Positions 6,203 to 11,868 of a stretch of 11,868 nt of DNA are shown here, one piece after another. Each line of letters begins with the position of its first letter. Within the stretch, counting starts at the first letter, position 1. A program made the translations under genes and the position numbers. The notes below the pieces were generated by a model. That model ran no database searches, was not told where the DNA came from, and saw nothing but the letters and a program-made list of their open reading frames with translations. The stretch comes from JBEKDJ01 sp050014415. GTDB lineage: Bacteria > Desulfobacterota > BSN033 > UBA1163. The stretch lies in the NCBI GenBank assembly GCA_050014415.1, contig JBEKDJ010000137.1:1-11868 (forward strand), written 5' to 3'.

Positions 6203-7708
6203 TTACTTCGAGGCCGGAACCGCTCGATTATAGGCCCAGCGTTCCATCCTTCCAATCTCCTCTCTCATGGTGGTAGACAGGGGAACAATATTCCCGGCCG
6301 AAATGATGATATCATGTTCGTTGGGAGGATGCTTCGAATTGAATGCCTCAATCATTGCGCCGTTGACCGCTTGCTCGATTTCTGCACCGTTGAACCCCTC
6401 CGTAACCTTCACCAACATGTCCAGATTGAGATGGGATAGGTCCACGCCGTTTTTCTTCAGATGGATGGAGAAGATCAACCTCCTTTCTTGAGGATTGGGT
6501 AGGGTGACAAAGAAGATCTGGTCGAAACGGCCCTTCCTCAAGACTTCGGGGGGAAGGAGTTCGATGACATTAGCCGTTGCCGCGATAAAGACGAAAACGC
6601 TTTTCTCCTGCATCCAGGTGAGGAATGAGGCAAAGACCCGGGATTGAGTCCCTCCCCCTGCTTTCTGGCTTTGGATGCTGATGCCTGCTTCGATCTCGTC
6701 GATCCAGAGGACGGAGGGAGCAACGGACTCCGCAGTTCGAAGGGCAACCTGTAAAGCCTCCTCGGGTTCTCCGACCGTCCTATCGTAGAGCCTGGCCATA
6801 TCGAGGTGGAGCAGCGGAACTTCCCAAAAAGAGGCGAAGACTTTGGCGCAAAGACTTTTCCCGCATCCCGAGACCCCGGTGATCAAGACCCCCTTCGGAA
6901 GTTGAAGACCAAAGGATTTCCCCTCACCTGTCAAGACGAGGGACCGTTTCTTCAGCCAATCTTTGAGATTTTCCAATCCGCCGATATCATCGAGGAAAGG
7001 GCGATCCGTGACCAGATTGAGGATCCCTGACTTCTTAATCAGTTGTCCTTTTTCTTCCAGCACGGCATTGATCAGAGAGGGATCGATCGTCGTCCTTCCG
7101 ATAAGGGCGCTCCGAAAGGCCCGAGCCGCCTGGTCGAGGGAGAGGCCGAGGGCCCCCTTCACCATTCTCTCTTTGGTCTCAGGTGTAAGAGATTCCGTCA
7201 GATTGGAGGCCTGAGGACTTCCAGAGATCACTCCCATGAAAACGCGCTCCAATTCCGCCGCATCTGGCATGGGGAGCTCGTATACGATCATATCCCGGCG
7301 AAGCTCCTCCGGGACCCTGAGAACAGGAGCGATGATGAAAAGAGTGGTATATCGATTTCGGAGGGAGCGATGAAGATCCTTCAATTTTCTCCCAAGGAGG
7401 GGTTCTGTATTCAAGAAAGTGTGGAGCCCCTCAAAGAGATAGAGGGCTTGTTCCGTCCCTTTAATGATTCTGTCCAAAGCTTCCACAGGATTCATCACGT
7501 TGTCGACCTTTCCATCCTCAGCGGTCATACCTTGGAAAGGGTTCCAGATGAAGAGCTTTGGTTTGGGTTGAAATGTAGAGGATACTTCCTTGAGCAAGCC
7601 TTCCACTCGATCCTCTTCATCCGAGAGGATGTAAACGATGGAAACCTTTGACAGGAAGAGTTTCCTCAGGTCCTGCAGGATTTGCTGTTTTCTAGAAGCT
7701 TCTTCCAT
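6203..7708 (-). CDS. Ycf46-like AAA+ ATPase
   Basis: A 501-residue soluble protein, about the length of Ycf46-family ATPases. The N-terminal 220 residues form a family-specific domain that includes a degenerate P-loop-like half (IVYILSDEEDR near the start and LFIIAPVLRVPEELRRD at 123-139). The AAA+ module begins at RPFLDDIGGLENLKDWL (236-252). It has Walker A GVSGCGKS (278-285, K284), Walker B VLWIDE (333-338, D337/E338), sensor 1 at N380 in AATAN, arginine fingers in RKGRFDQIF (R391, R394) and sensor-2 helix GFNGAEIEQ (438-446). All catalytic elements are intact, so an active oligomeric ATPase is expected. Ycf46 members are of uncertain role, with a link to CO2 use in cyanobacteria; the substrate here is unknown. 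No Shine-Dalgarno precedes the ATG, and a strong promoter is only about a dozen bases upstream. Confidence 0.88.
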   Translation of the reverse strand: MEEASRKQQILQDLRKLFLSKVSIVYILSDEEDRVEGLLKEVSSTFQPKPKLFIWNPFQGMTAEDGKVDNVMNPVEALDRIIKGTEQALYLFEGLHTFLNTEPLLGRKLKDLHRSLRNRYTTLFIIAPVLRVPEELRRDMIVYELPMPDAAELERVFMGVISGSPQASNLTESLTPETKERMVKGALGLSLDQAARAFRSALIGRTTIDPSLINAVLEEKGQLIKKSGILNLVTDRPFLDDIGGLENLKDWLKKRSLVLTGEGKSFGLQLPKGVLITGVSGCGKSLCAKVFASFWEVPLLHLDMARLYDRTVGEPEEALQVALRTAESVAPSVLWIDEIEAGISIQSQKAGGGTQSRVFASFLTWMQEKSVFVFIAATANVIELLPPEVLRKGRFDQIFFVTLPNPQERRLIFSIHLKKNGVDLSHLNLDMLVKVTEGFNGAEIEQAVNGAMIEAFNSKHPPNEHDIIISAGNIVPLSTTMREEIGRMERWAYNRAVPASK

Positions 7709-7720
7709 AAATTTAGAAAC

Positions 7721-7749
7721 ATTATAAAGAAAATTTTATTGTTGGTCAA
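7721..7749 (-). promoter_or_regulatory. sigma-70-type promoter of the AAA+ ATPase gene
   Basis: On the minus strand TTGACC (7749-7744), a 17-bp spacer and TATAAT (7726-7721) give 11 of 12 consensus bases. Transcription should begin about 7714, leaving only about six bases before the ATG at 7708. The message would be leaderless or nearly so, consistent with the missing Shine-Dalgarno. Confidence 0.75.
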
Positions 7750-8032
7750 ATGAATTCTCCGAAGTGAAAGCATTCTCTTTTTGACATTATCTAAACCCTA
7801 ATGCTGTAAAAAGTGAGTTGGTTGAGCCCGGACAGGCCGGCCGGAAAGGCTTTGAAGCGAACCTTTCAACGAACCAGCACCTTCCAATCGTTTCATGATT
7901 AGAGGTCACTTAAAGTGAATTCCTTCCGTTTCCCTTAAATTTCCCAAGAACCGCCATTCGCAGTCCCGCCGGGAACGGGATTTGTCCGAGTTCATTTGTC
8001 CAACCGGTGGGTAAATAGATCATAAAAATGGC
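7750..8032. other. intergenic region upstream of lgt, one weak nested hairpin
   Basis: About 280 bp between divergently transcribed genes. GAAAGG (7844-7849) pairs with CCTTTC (7862-7867), loosely enclosed by TGGTT near 7820 and AACCA near 7873, beside the palindrome GGCCGGCC (7835-7842). I assign no function. The minus-strand open frame crossing 7910-8254 is a shadow of lgt and its leader. Confidence 0.35.
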
Positions 8033-8061
8033 TTGAATCTCCATGCGTTCTCCAATAAGAT
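8033..8061 (+). promoter_or_regulatory. probable sigma-70-type promoter for lgt
   Basis: TTGAAT (8033-8038), a 17-bp spacer and TAAGAT (8056-8061) lie 51 bp before the lgt start codon, with the correct orientation and distance. Confidence 0.5.
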
Positions 8062-8112
8062 TATATAGAAGTGCAGATAGAATGAAATAGGTCAGAAAAA
8101 CACGGGACAACA

Positions 8113-8925
8113 ATGACGATACACATTGATCCGATCTTGGTGGACCTAGGCCCGATCCGCGTGAGCTGGTACGGTTTGATGTACATCTTTGGGTTCCTCG
8201 CCTCCTATCTGCTCGTCCGATATCAGATGAAAAAGAAGGACTTCGGGATTTCAAAACTGGAGGTGGAGAATCTTTACTTTTATCTCATCCTCGGGTTGAT
8301 TATCGGCGCCCGTTTGGGGTACGTCCTCTTTTATGATCTCAAGAAGTACCTTGCGGATCCCCTCGAGATCTTTGCCATCTGGCATGGCGGCATGTCCTTC
8401 CACGGAGGGTTGATCGGCGTGCTCATCGTTGGGATTCTGTTTTCCTGGAAAAACACGAAGTCGTTCTGGAAGATTGCTGATCTCATCATTGTGACAGTCC
8501 CCATTGGGCTGGGTCTGGGGAGAATCGGGAATTTCATCAACGGCGAGCTCTACGGTCGGGTCACTCAGGTTCCATGGGGCATGGTTTTTCCTAATGGGGG
8601 GTCTTCTCCTCGCCATCCTTCGCAACTCTATGAGAGTGCGCTGGAGGGAGGCATTCTCTTCTTGATCCTTTGGTTCATGAAAAACAGAAAGCTTCCGACC
8701 GGTGGGCTTTTGGCCCTATTCCTTTTCCTTTACGGGATGTTTCGTTTTTTTGTGGAATTTTTCAGAGAACCTGACGAACAGCTTGGATTTGTCATAGGCC
8801 GCTTCACTATGGGTCAGACTCTTTCGAGTTTTATGATCGTCCTGGGCATTCTCCTGTTTATCTATCTTCACTTCTTCCGGAGGAAAGACAAAAAACTCAT
8901 AACCGGGAAACGCCCGGGCAAGTGA
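8113..8925 (+). CDS. lgt: phosphatidylglycerol-prolipoprotein diacylglyceryl transferase
   Basis: Lgt is an integral inner-membrane enzyme that transfers diacylglycerol from phosphatidylglycerol to the lipobox cysteine of prolipoproteins, the first step of lipoprotein maturation. At 270 residues it is close to the usual length. Seen directly: the N-terminal PIRVSWYGLMYIFGF; HGGMSFHGG (91-99), which carries the essential second histidine (H97); the family signature GRIGNFINGELYGR (136-149, with R137 and N140); and RHPSQLYESALEG (167-179). About seven hydrophobic segments are visible, the last near 236-255, before a basic cytoplasmic tail (RRKDKK). Only a poor ribosome site (CGGGACA) precedes ATG 8113, but the N-terminus aligns with the family. 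The gene stands alone, converging on the cytidylate kinase-like gene 66 bp away. A weak 5-bp hairpin near its stop (8903-8917) is followed by TTTTT but is not convincing as a terminator. Confidence 0.97.
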   Translation: MTIHIDPILVDLGPIRVSWYGLMYIFGFLASYLLVRYQMKKKDFGISKLEVENLYFYLILGLIIGARLGYVLFYDLKKYLADPLEIFAIWHGGMSFHGGLIGVLIVGILFSWKNTKSFWKIADLIIVTVPIGLGLGRIGNFINGELYGRVTQVPWGMVFPNGGSSPRHPSQLYESALEGGILFLILWFMKNRKLPTGGLLALFLFLYGMFRFFVEFFREPDEQLGFVIGRFTMGQTLSSFMIVLGILLFIYLHFFRRKDKKLITGKRPGK

Positions 8926-8991
8926 TCTGTTTTTGCGGTACATTTTTCGTGAAGAAGCCACCCCGAGCCCAAGCGCTGCGTAGAGAGATCA

Positions 8992-9804
8992 TCAGGCATA
9001 TTTCCTGGATACAACCAAATCATTCGTAATCTTCTTGATTCCCTTTATCCCCGTGATAACCTTTGCTGCCGTTTCCTTTTCTTCTGAAGAATTCGCCAGG
9101 CCATAAAGCCGCACATGGTCCGGATCTTCAACGCTCATAAAAAGATATGGGTTCACTAAACCAGCCTCCAGAAGGGCAGATTCCACTTTACGATGCAGCG
9201 CAAGCTTCCCAAGCAATTTGACAGAATCGATCCCGCAGGATTTGATTTCGTCGGATTTTGCCGCATCAACGACCATTCTTACTGCTGAATCGATGCTTAA
9301 TTTGTCAGTATTCAAAATCAGATCGTACAGTTGAGGGTTCAGCCAGTCCTTGTTGAAGGCGAATCTAAGAAATCTTTCCTTGTCATGATCTGACTGGTGC
9401 ATTATTCTTTCCGCAATCTCCCTTTCCACTCCTTTGTCTCGCATGATGCGCTCGATCCTCTTCTCCATGGAACCTGTCACCAGAATGTGGAGGGCGCAAT
9501 CGAAAGAGTGAAGCAGAAGCTGGCTCCCTCTGCCAAAGAACACAGCATCACCCTTCTTGGCTACCTCAAAGATAGTGGCCTGTAAACGATCGAGATAGAC
9601 TTTCGGCTTTTCACTGAAGAATCTTTCGAGGAAAGAGGGACCCTTCTCGTCCAATTTCTGCACGTCTGTCAGAAAACCCATTTGGTCTGCGGCCTTTCGA
9701 AGTTCCTCCTCGCCAAAAATAGCGTAGTTCAATTTTCCGGACACCTGCCTCGCGATCTTTTCACCTTCTGTCCCAAACATTTCCGAGATCGTTATGAAAT
9801 ACAT
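8992..9804 (-). CDS. cytidylate kinase-like protein fused to a C-terminal BON domain
   Basis: A 270-residue protein. ATG 9804 (MYFITIS) is chosen because AAGGAGGTG lies 6-7 nt upstream; the GTG at 9813 overlaps that site. Residues 1 to about 185 match the Cytidylate_kin2 family: ITIS at the start, FFGRGSQLLLHSF (89-101), the ALHILVTGSMEKRIERIMR stretch (104-122) and DLILNTDKLSIDSAV (161-175). The usual P-loop text of this family (SREFGSGGxxIA) appears as SEMFGTEGEKIA (7-18), with the basic residue and one glycine replaced. Nucleotide binding may therefore be altered. Residues about 197-265 look like a BON domain (KVESALLEAG, HVRLYGLANSSEEK, IKGIKKITNDLVV), a module found in phospholipid- or ligand-binding proteins. 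There is no signal peptide. The fusion suggests a regulatory or sensing role rather than housekeeping CMP kinase, which is normally a separate gene. Confidence 0.82.
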   Translation of the reverse strand: MYFITISEMFGTEGEKIARQVSGKLNYAIFGEEELRKAADQMGFLTDVQKLDEKGPSFLERFFSEKPKVYLDRLQATIFEVAKKGDAVFFGRGSQLLLHSFDCALHILVTGSMEKRIERIMRDKGVEREIAERIMHQSDHDKERFLRFAFNKDWLNPQLYDLILNTDKLSIDSAVRMVVDAAKSDEIKSCGIDSVKLLGKLALHRKVESALLEAGLVNPYLFMSVEDPDHVRLYGLANSSEEKETAAKVITGIKGIKKITNDLVVSRKYA

Positions 9805-9821
9805 AAAAAACACCTCCTTTT

Positions 9822-9843
9822 GTTAGTCATCGCGTTAGTCATC
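9822..9843. repeat. tandem GTTAGTCATC repeat in the leader of the kinase-like gene
   Basis: GTTAGTCATC occurs at 9822-9831 and 9834-9843, a 12-bp period just upstream of the Shine-Dalgarno of the cytidylate kinase-like gene. It could be a regulator-binding site or a recent short duplication. Confidence 0.4.
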
Positions 9844-9944
9844 AAGAGTTTATGTTTATTCCCGCTAAAAAAATGGTAATTCGGTCTTGTCCTGTCAAGG
9901 TTTCCAAAATTCTTACGAAGAGTAGGAAATAGCCCAGGGTGTTA

Positions 9945-9974
9945 GAAACGAGATTCTTCCTGGGATCTCGTTTC
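9945..9974. repeat. 10-bp perfect inverted repeat
   Basis: GAAACGAGAT (9945-9954) and ATCTCGTTTC (9965-9974) flank a 10-nt loop. No T-run follows on either strand, so it is not an ordinary terminator. It lies about 140 bp upstream of the cytidylate kinase-like gene. Confidence 0.5.
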
Positions 9975-10024
9975 AATCATCGCATCGGATGGGATTAGCA
10001 GGTTGCCAAATCAGTAATTTTCCA

Positions 10025-10183
10025 CAGGCTGCTCAAAAATGCCCAAACGAAAGGCGCCTGAAATCCTGAGGAGTGAGGTGTACCTGTACGTACGCCGCCA
10101 CAAGCCTTCCCCGTGCTTGACACGGGGAAGGATGAGGGAAATCCCGCGAAGCGCGGGACAGATGGGCGTTTTTCAGCAGCCTG
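10025..10183. repeat. 159-bp palindrome-ended dispersed repeat (REP/MITE-like)
   Basis: The ends are 21-bp inverted repeats with two mismatches: CAGGCTGCTCAAAAA plus TGCCCA (10025-10045) and its counterpart ending CAGCAGCCTG (10163-10183). Inside are CCTGAGGAGTGAGG, the self-complementary GTACGTAC, an 11-bp perfect hairpin CCTTCCCCGTG/CACGGGGAAGG (10105-10131) and a 7-bp hairpin TCCCGCG/CGCGGGA (10142-10158). It encodes no protein. I recall multi-copy intergenic elements with these ends in deltaproteobacterial genomes. The copy number here cannot be seen from one window. It sits between the fumC stop and the kinase-like gene's upstream region. Confidence 0.75.
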
Positions 10184-10210
10184 CTAGAAAGCCCAACGAG
10201 AGTCGATAAG

Positions 10211-11635
10211 TCATCTTCTCCTTTTAGTCTTTTTCATCGGGGTAATCATGGATCTGGGATCGAGCAGATACTTCAGGTCTTCTCTTGAGAAGAGCCGTTC
10301 TTCTTCTACCGTCTGGCGAATGGTCTTGCGCTGGTCATAGGCCTTCTTGGCAATTCGGGCCGCTTCATCATATCCGAGCTTCGGAGTCAGGGCGGTGGCA
10401 AGGGCGAGACTTTTTCCGATCATCTCTTCACACCTCAGTCGATCCGCCTCCAATCCCTTGATGCATCTTGTGGAGAAATTTCCAACAGCATTGGCAAGAA
10501 GAAGGATGGATTGGAGTAGATGATATGCAATGAGTGGCAACATCACATTGAGTTCAAAATTGCCGCTAAGCCCGCCCAGGGCGATGGCCAAATCACTTCC
10601 GATCACATGAGCACAGACCTGAACAAGGGATTCCGGGATGACAGGGTTGACCTTTCCGGGCATAATCGAGGAGCCGGGCTGGGTCTCAGGGAGATGGATC
10701 TCGCCTATCGCACAACGAGGGCCAGAGCCCATCCACCGGATATCGTTTGCCACCTTGATTAAGCTGGCCGCCAGGGTTCTGAGAACCCCGCTCATCTCGA
10801 CGCAGGCATCCCGGGCCCCTTGAGCTTCGAAATGGTCCGTGGCCTCGCAAAAGCGCCAGCCTGTTTTTTCACTGATAATGGAAATCACTTTCCTTGCAAA
10901 AAGCGGATGAGTATTGATCCCTGTCCCTACAGCCGTTCCTCCTAAAGGAAGTTCGGAGAGGGATTCCATGGCATTTCGAATTCGACGGATACCCAATTCT
11001 ACCTGCCGCGCATACCCTCCAAACTCCTGGCCTAATTGAATAGGGGTTGCATCCTGAAGATGGGTTCTTCCGATCTTGAGAATGGAATGAAACTCCTTTG
11101 CCTTTGACTTTAAGGCTTGATGGAGGTTCGTTAATGCCGGTATCAACATATTTCGGAGGAGGTTGACAGAAGAAATGTGGATGGTGGAAGGAAAGACATC
11201 GTTACTGGATTGACCCAGATTCACATGGTCGTTGGGATGGACGGGTCGATAGACGCCTTTTCTGCCCCCGAGTATTTCGTTGGCCCGATTGGCAATCACC
11301 TCGTTGGCATTCATGTTGGTAGAGGTTCCTGATCCGGTTTGGAAGATATCGATGACGAATTCTTCATCCCATCTTCCTTCCATCACCTCATCTGAAGCCT
11401 TCTGGATGGCTCGAGCGATTCTTCCTCCCAAGAGCCCCAGGTTGAAGTTGGTCTTCGCAGAGGCATACTTGATTAGACCCAGGGCATGGATAAATTCACC
11501 CTGAAATCTCCAGCCGCTGATCGGGAAATTCTCAACGGCCCGCTGTGTCTGTGCCCCATAGTAGGCCTCTTTGGGGACCTCCACCGGGCCCATCGAATCT
11601 CTTTCAAGTCGATATTTCTGATTTGGACTTACCAT
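10211..11635 (-). CDS. fumC: class II fumarate hydratase
   Basis: FumC reversibly hydrates fumarate to L-malate in the TCA cycle. It is a cytoplasmic, iron-free homotetramer. With ATG 11635 (MVSPNQKYRLERDSMGPV) the protein has 474 residues, near the family's usual 460-470; AAGGGGACC lies 8 nt upstream. The longer frame begins at a TTG with no support. Seen directly: TGSGTSTNMNANEVIANRA (100-118), GRTHLQDATP with catalytic H192 (189-198), and the fumarase/aspartase signature GSSIMPGKVNP (321-331) carrying the active-site loop serines. The N-terminal SMGPVEVPKEAYYGAQTQRA is typical of FumC, and the asparagine- and threonine-rich motif argues for fumarase rather than aspartase. The C-terminus ends in a basic KKTKRRR run. 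It appears monocistronic, with the palindromic repeat downstream and no neighbouring TCA gene in view. Confidence 0.96.
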   Translation of the reverse strand: MVSPNQKYRLERDSMGPVEVPKEAYYGAQTQRAVENFPISGWRFQGEFIHALGLIKYASAKTNFNLGLLGGRIARAIQKASDEVMEGRWDEEFVIDIFQTGSGTSTNMNANEVIANRANEILGGRKGVYRPVHPNDHVNLGQSSNDVFPSTIHISSVNLLRNMLIPALTNLHQALKSKAKEFHSILKIGRTHLQDATPIQLGQEFGGYARQVELGIRRIRNAMESLSELPLGGTAVGTGINTHPLFARKVISIISEKTGWRFCEATDHFEAQGARDACVEMSGVLRTLAASLIKVANDIRWMGSGPRCAIGEIHLPETQPGSSIMPGKVNPVIPESLVQVCAHVIGSDLAIALGGLSGNFELNVMLPLIAYHLLQSILLLANAVGNFSTRCIKGLEADRLRCEEMIGKSLALATALTPKLGYDEAARIAKKAYDQRKTIRQTVEEERLFSREDLKYLLDPRSMITPMKKTKRRR

Positions 11636-11703
11636 ATTCGGTCCCCTTCTTGTACCTAATTCTGACTGGGTTTTATAATGGAGAAACTGGTTCCTTTCCT
11701 CCA

Positions 11704-11709
11704 ATTATA
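11704..11709 (-). promoter_or_regulatory. possible -10 box of fumC
   Basis: A perfect TATAAT on the minus strand lies 69 bp upstream of the fumC ATG. I find no recognisable -35 box at 16-18 bp, so this is only a candidate. Confidence 0.3.
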
Positions 11710-11751
11710 GGTTACCACCTTTTACCCCGCACCCCTAAAGCCCCGTTTTTT

Positions 11752-11796
11752 CCCCGCCTCGCTCCGCCTGCCCCGCTTTGCGGAGCAAGGCCGGGG
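11752..11796. other. GC-rich long hairpin upstream of fumC
   Basis: CCCCGCCTCGCTCCGC (11752-11767) pairs with GCGGAGCAAGGCCGGGG (11780-11796). The inner seven pairs GCTCCGC/GCGGAGC are perfect. A T-run lies on its left side, which does not follow the hairpin on either transcript, so this is not a standard terminator. It may be part of another dispersed repeat. Confidence 0.45.
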
Positions 11797-11868
11797 CGAA
11801 GCGGGACGGGCAGAACAGGGATGAAGGAGTGCATCAAAATAACTACCTCAAAGAAAGCCCTGTGTTTT

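Noticed and set aside
7043..7651. 202-codon plus-strand frame
   Set aside because: It lies wholly inside the AAA+ ATPase gene on the opposite strand and resembles no family; the ATPase has all expected motifs.
8251..8625. 124-codon minus-strand frame
   Set aside because: Antisense shadow of lgt, whose signature motifs are intact.
1..11868. CRISPR array
   Set aside because: No regularly spaced repeats of 20-40 bp occur; the only short direct repeats are two- or three-copy.

Overview
The window reads as a bacterial chromosome segment, most likely from a Desulfobacterota (deltaproteobacterial) relative. That guess rests on gene types (a Ycf46-like AAA+ ATPase, a cytidylate kinase-like protein carrying a BON domain), a sigma-54-type promoter, a GEMM-I riboswitch, and a palindromic intergenic repeat of a kind I associate with that group. 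It is inference, since no ribosomal marker is present.

Left half (about 1-5766, accessory character). A small cysteine-rich sigma-region-4-like protein (114-383, minus) lies next to structured non-coding DNA that resembles a decayed group II intron (about 450-911, minus). Upstream of these is the most coherent system in the window, a minus-strand cyclic di-GMP operon. A sigma-54-type promoter (3766-3780) leads into a c-di-GMP-I riboswitch (3661-3735), then an intrinsic terminator (3595-3652), then a histidine-kinase-like protein (2315-3349), a PilZ receptor (1864-2268) and a REC-GGDEF diguanylate cyclase (932-1819). Two segments of the aptamer are complementary, in nested order, to the 5' half of the terminator hairpin. 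This predicts that c-di-GMP causes termination, so the operon would sense and limit its own product. After a mostly non-coding stretch come a GIY-YIG nuclease-family gene broken by an in-frame TAG (4635-5255), short direct repeats, and a 3' fragment of tRNA-Leu(CAA) (5708-5766). The last of these looks like the far att site of an element integrated into a tRNA gene, with the element lying to the left.

Right half (about 5767-11868, ordinary chromosome). A small protein with a very acidic tail (5890-6198) is convergent with a Ycf46-like AAA+ ATPase (6203-7708, minus). The ATPase's near-consensus promoter sits so close to its ATG that the mRNA may be leaderless. lgt, for prolipoprotein diacylglyceryl transferase (8113-8925, plus), faces a cytidylate kinase-like/BON fusion (8992-9804, minus). 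A 159-bp palindrome-ended repeat (10025-10183) separates that gene from class II fumarase fumC (10211-11635, minus).

Several start codons are set downstream of the longest reading frame because the Shine-Dalgarno sequence supports the internal site (the kinase, the acidic protein, the cytidylate kinase-like protein and FumC). The nine intact genes stop at TGA or TAA and none at TAG.
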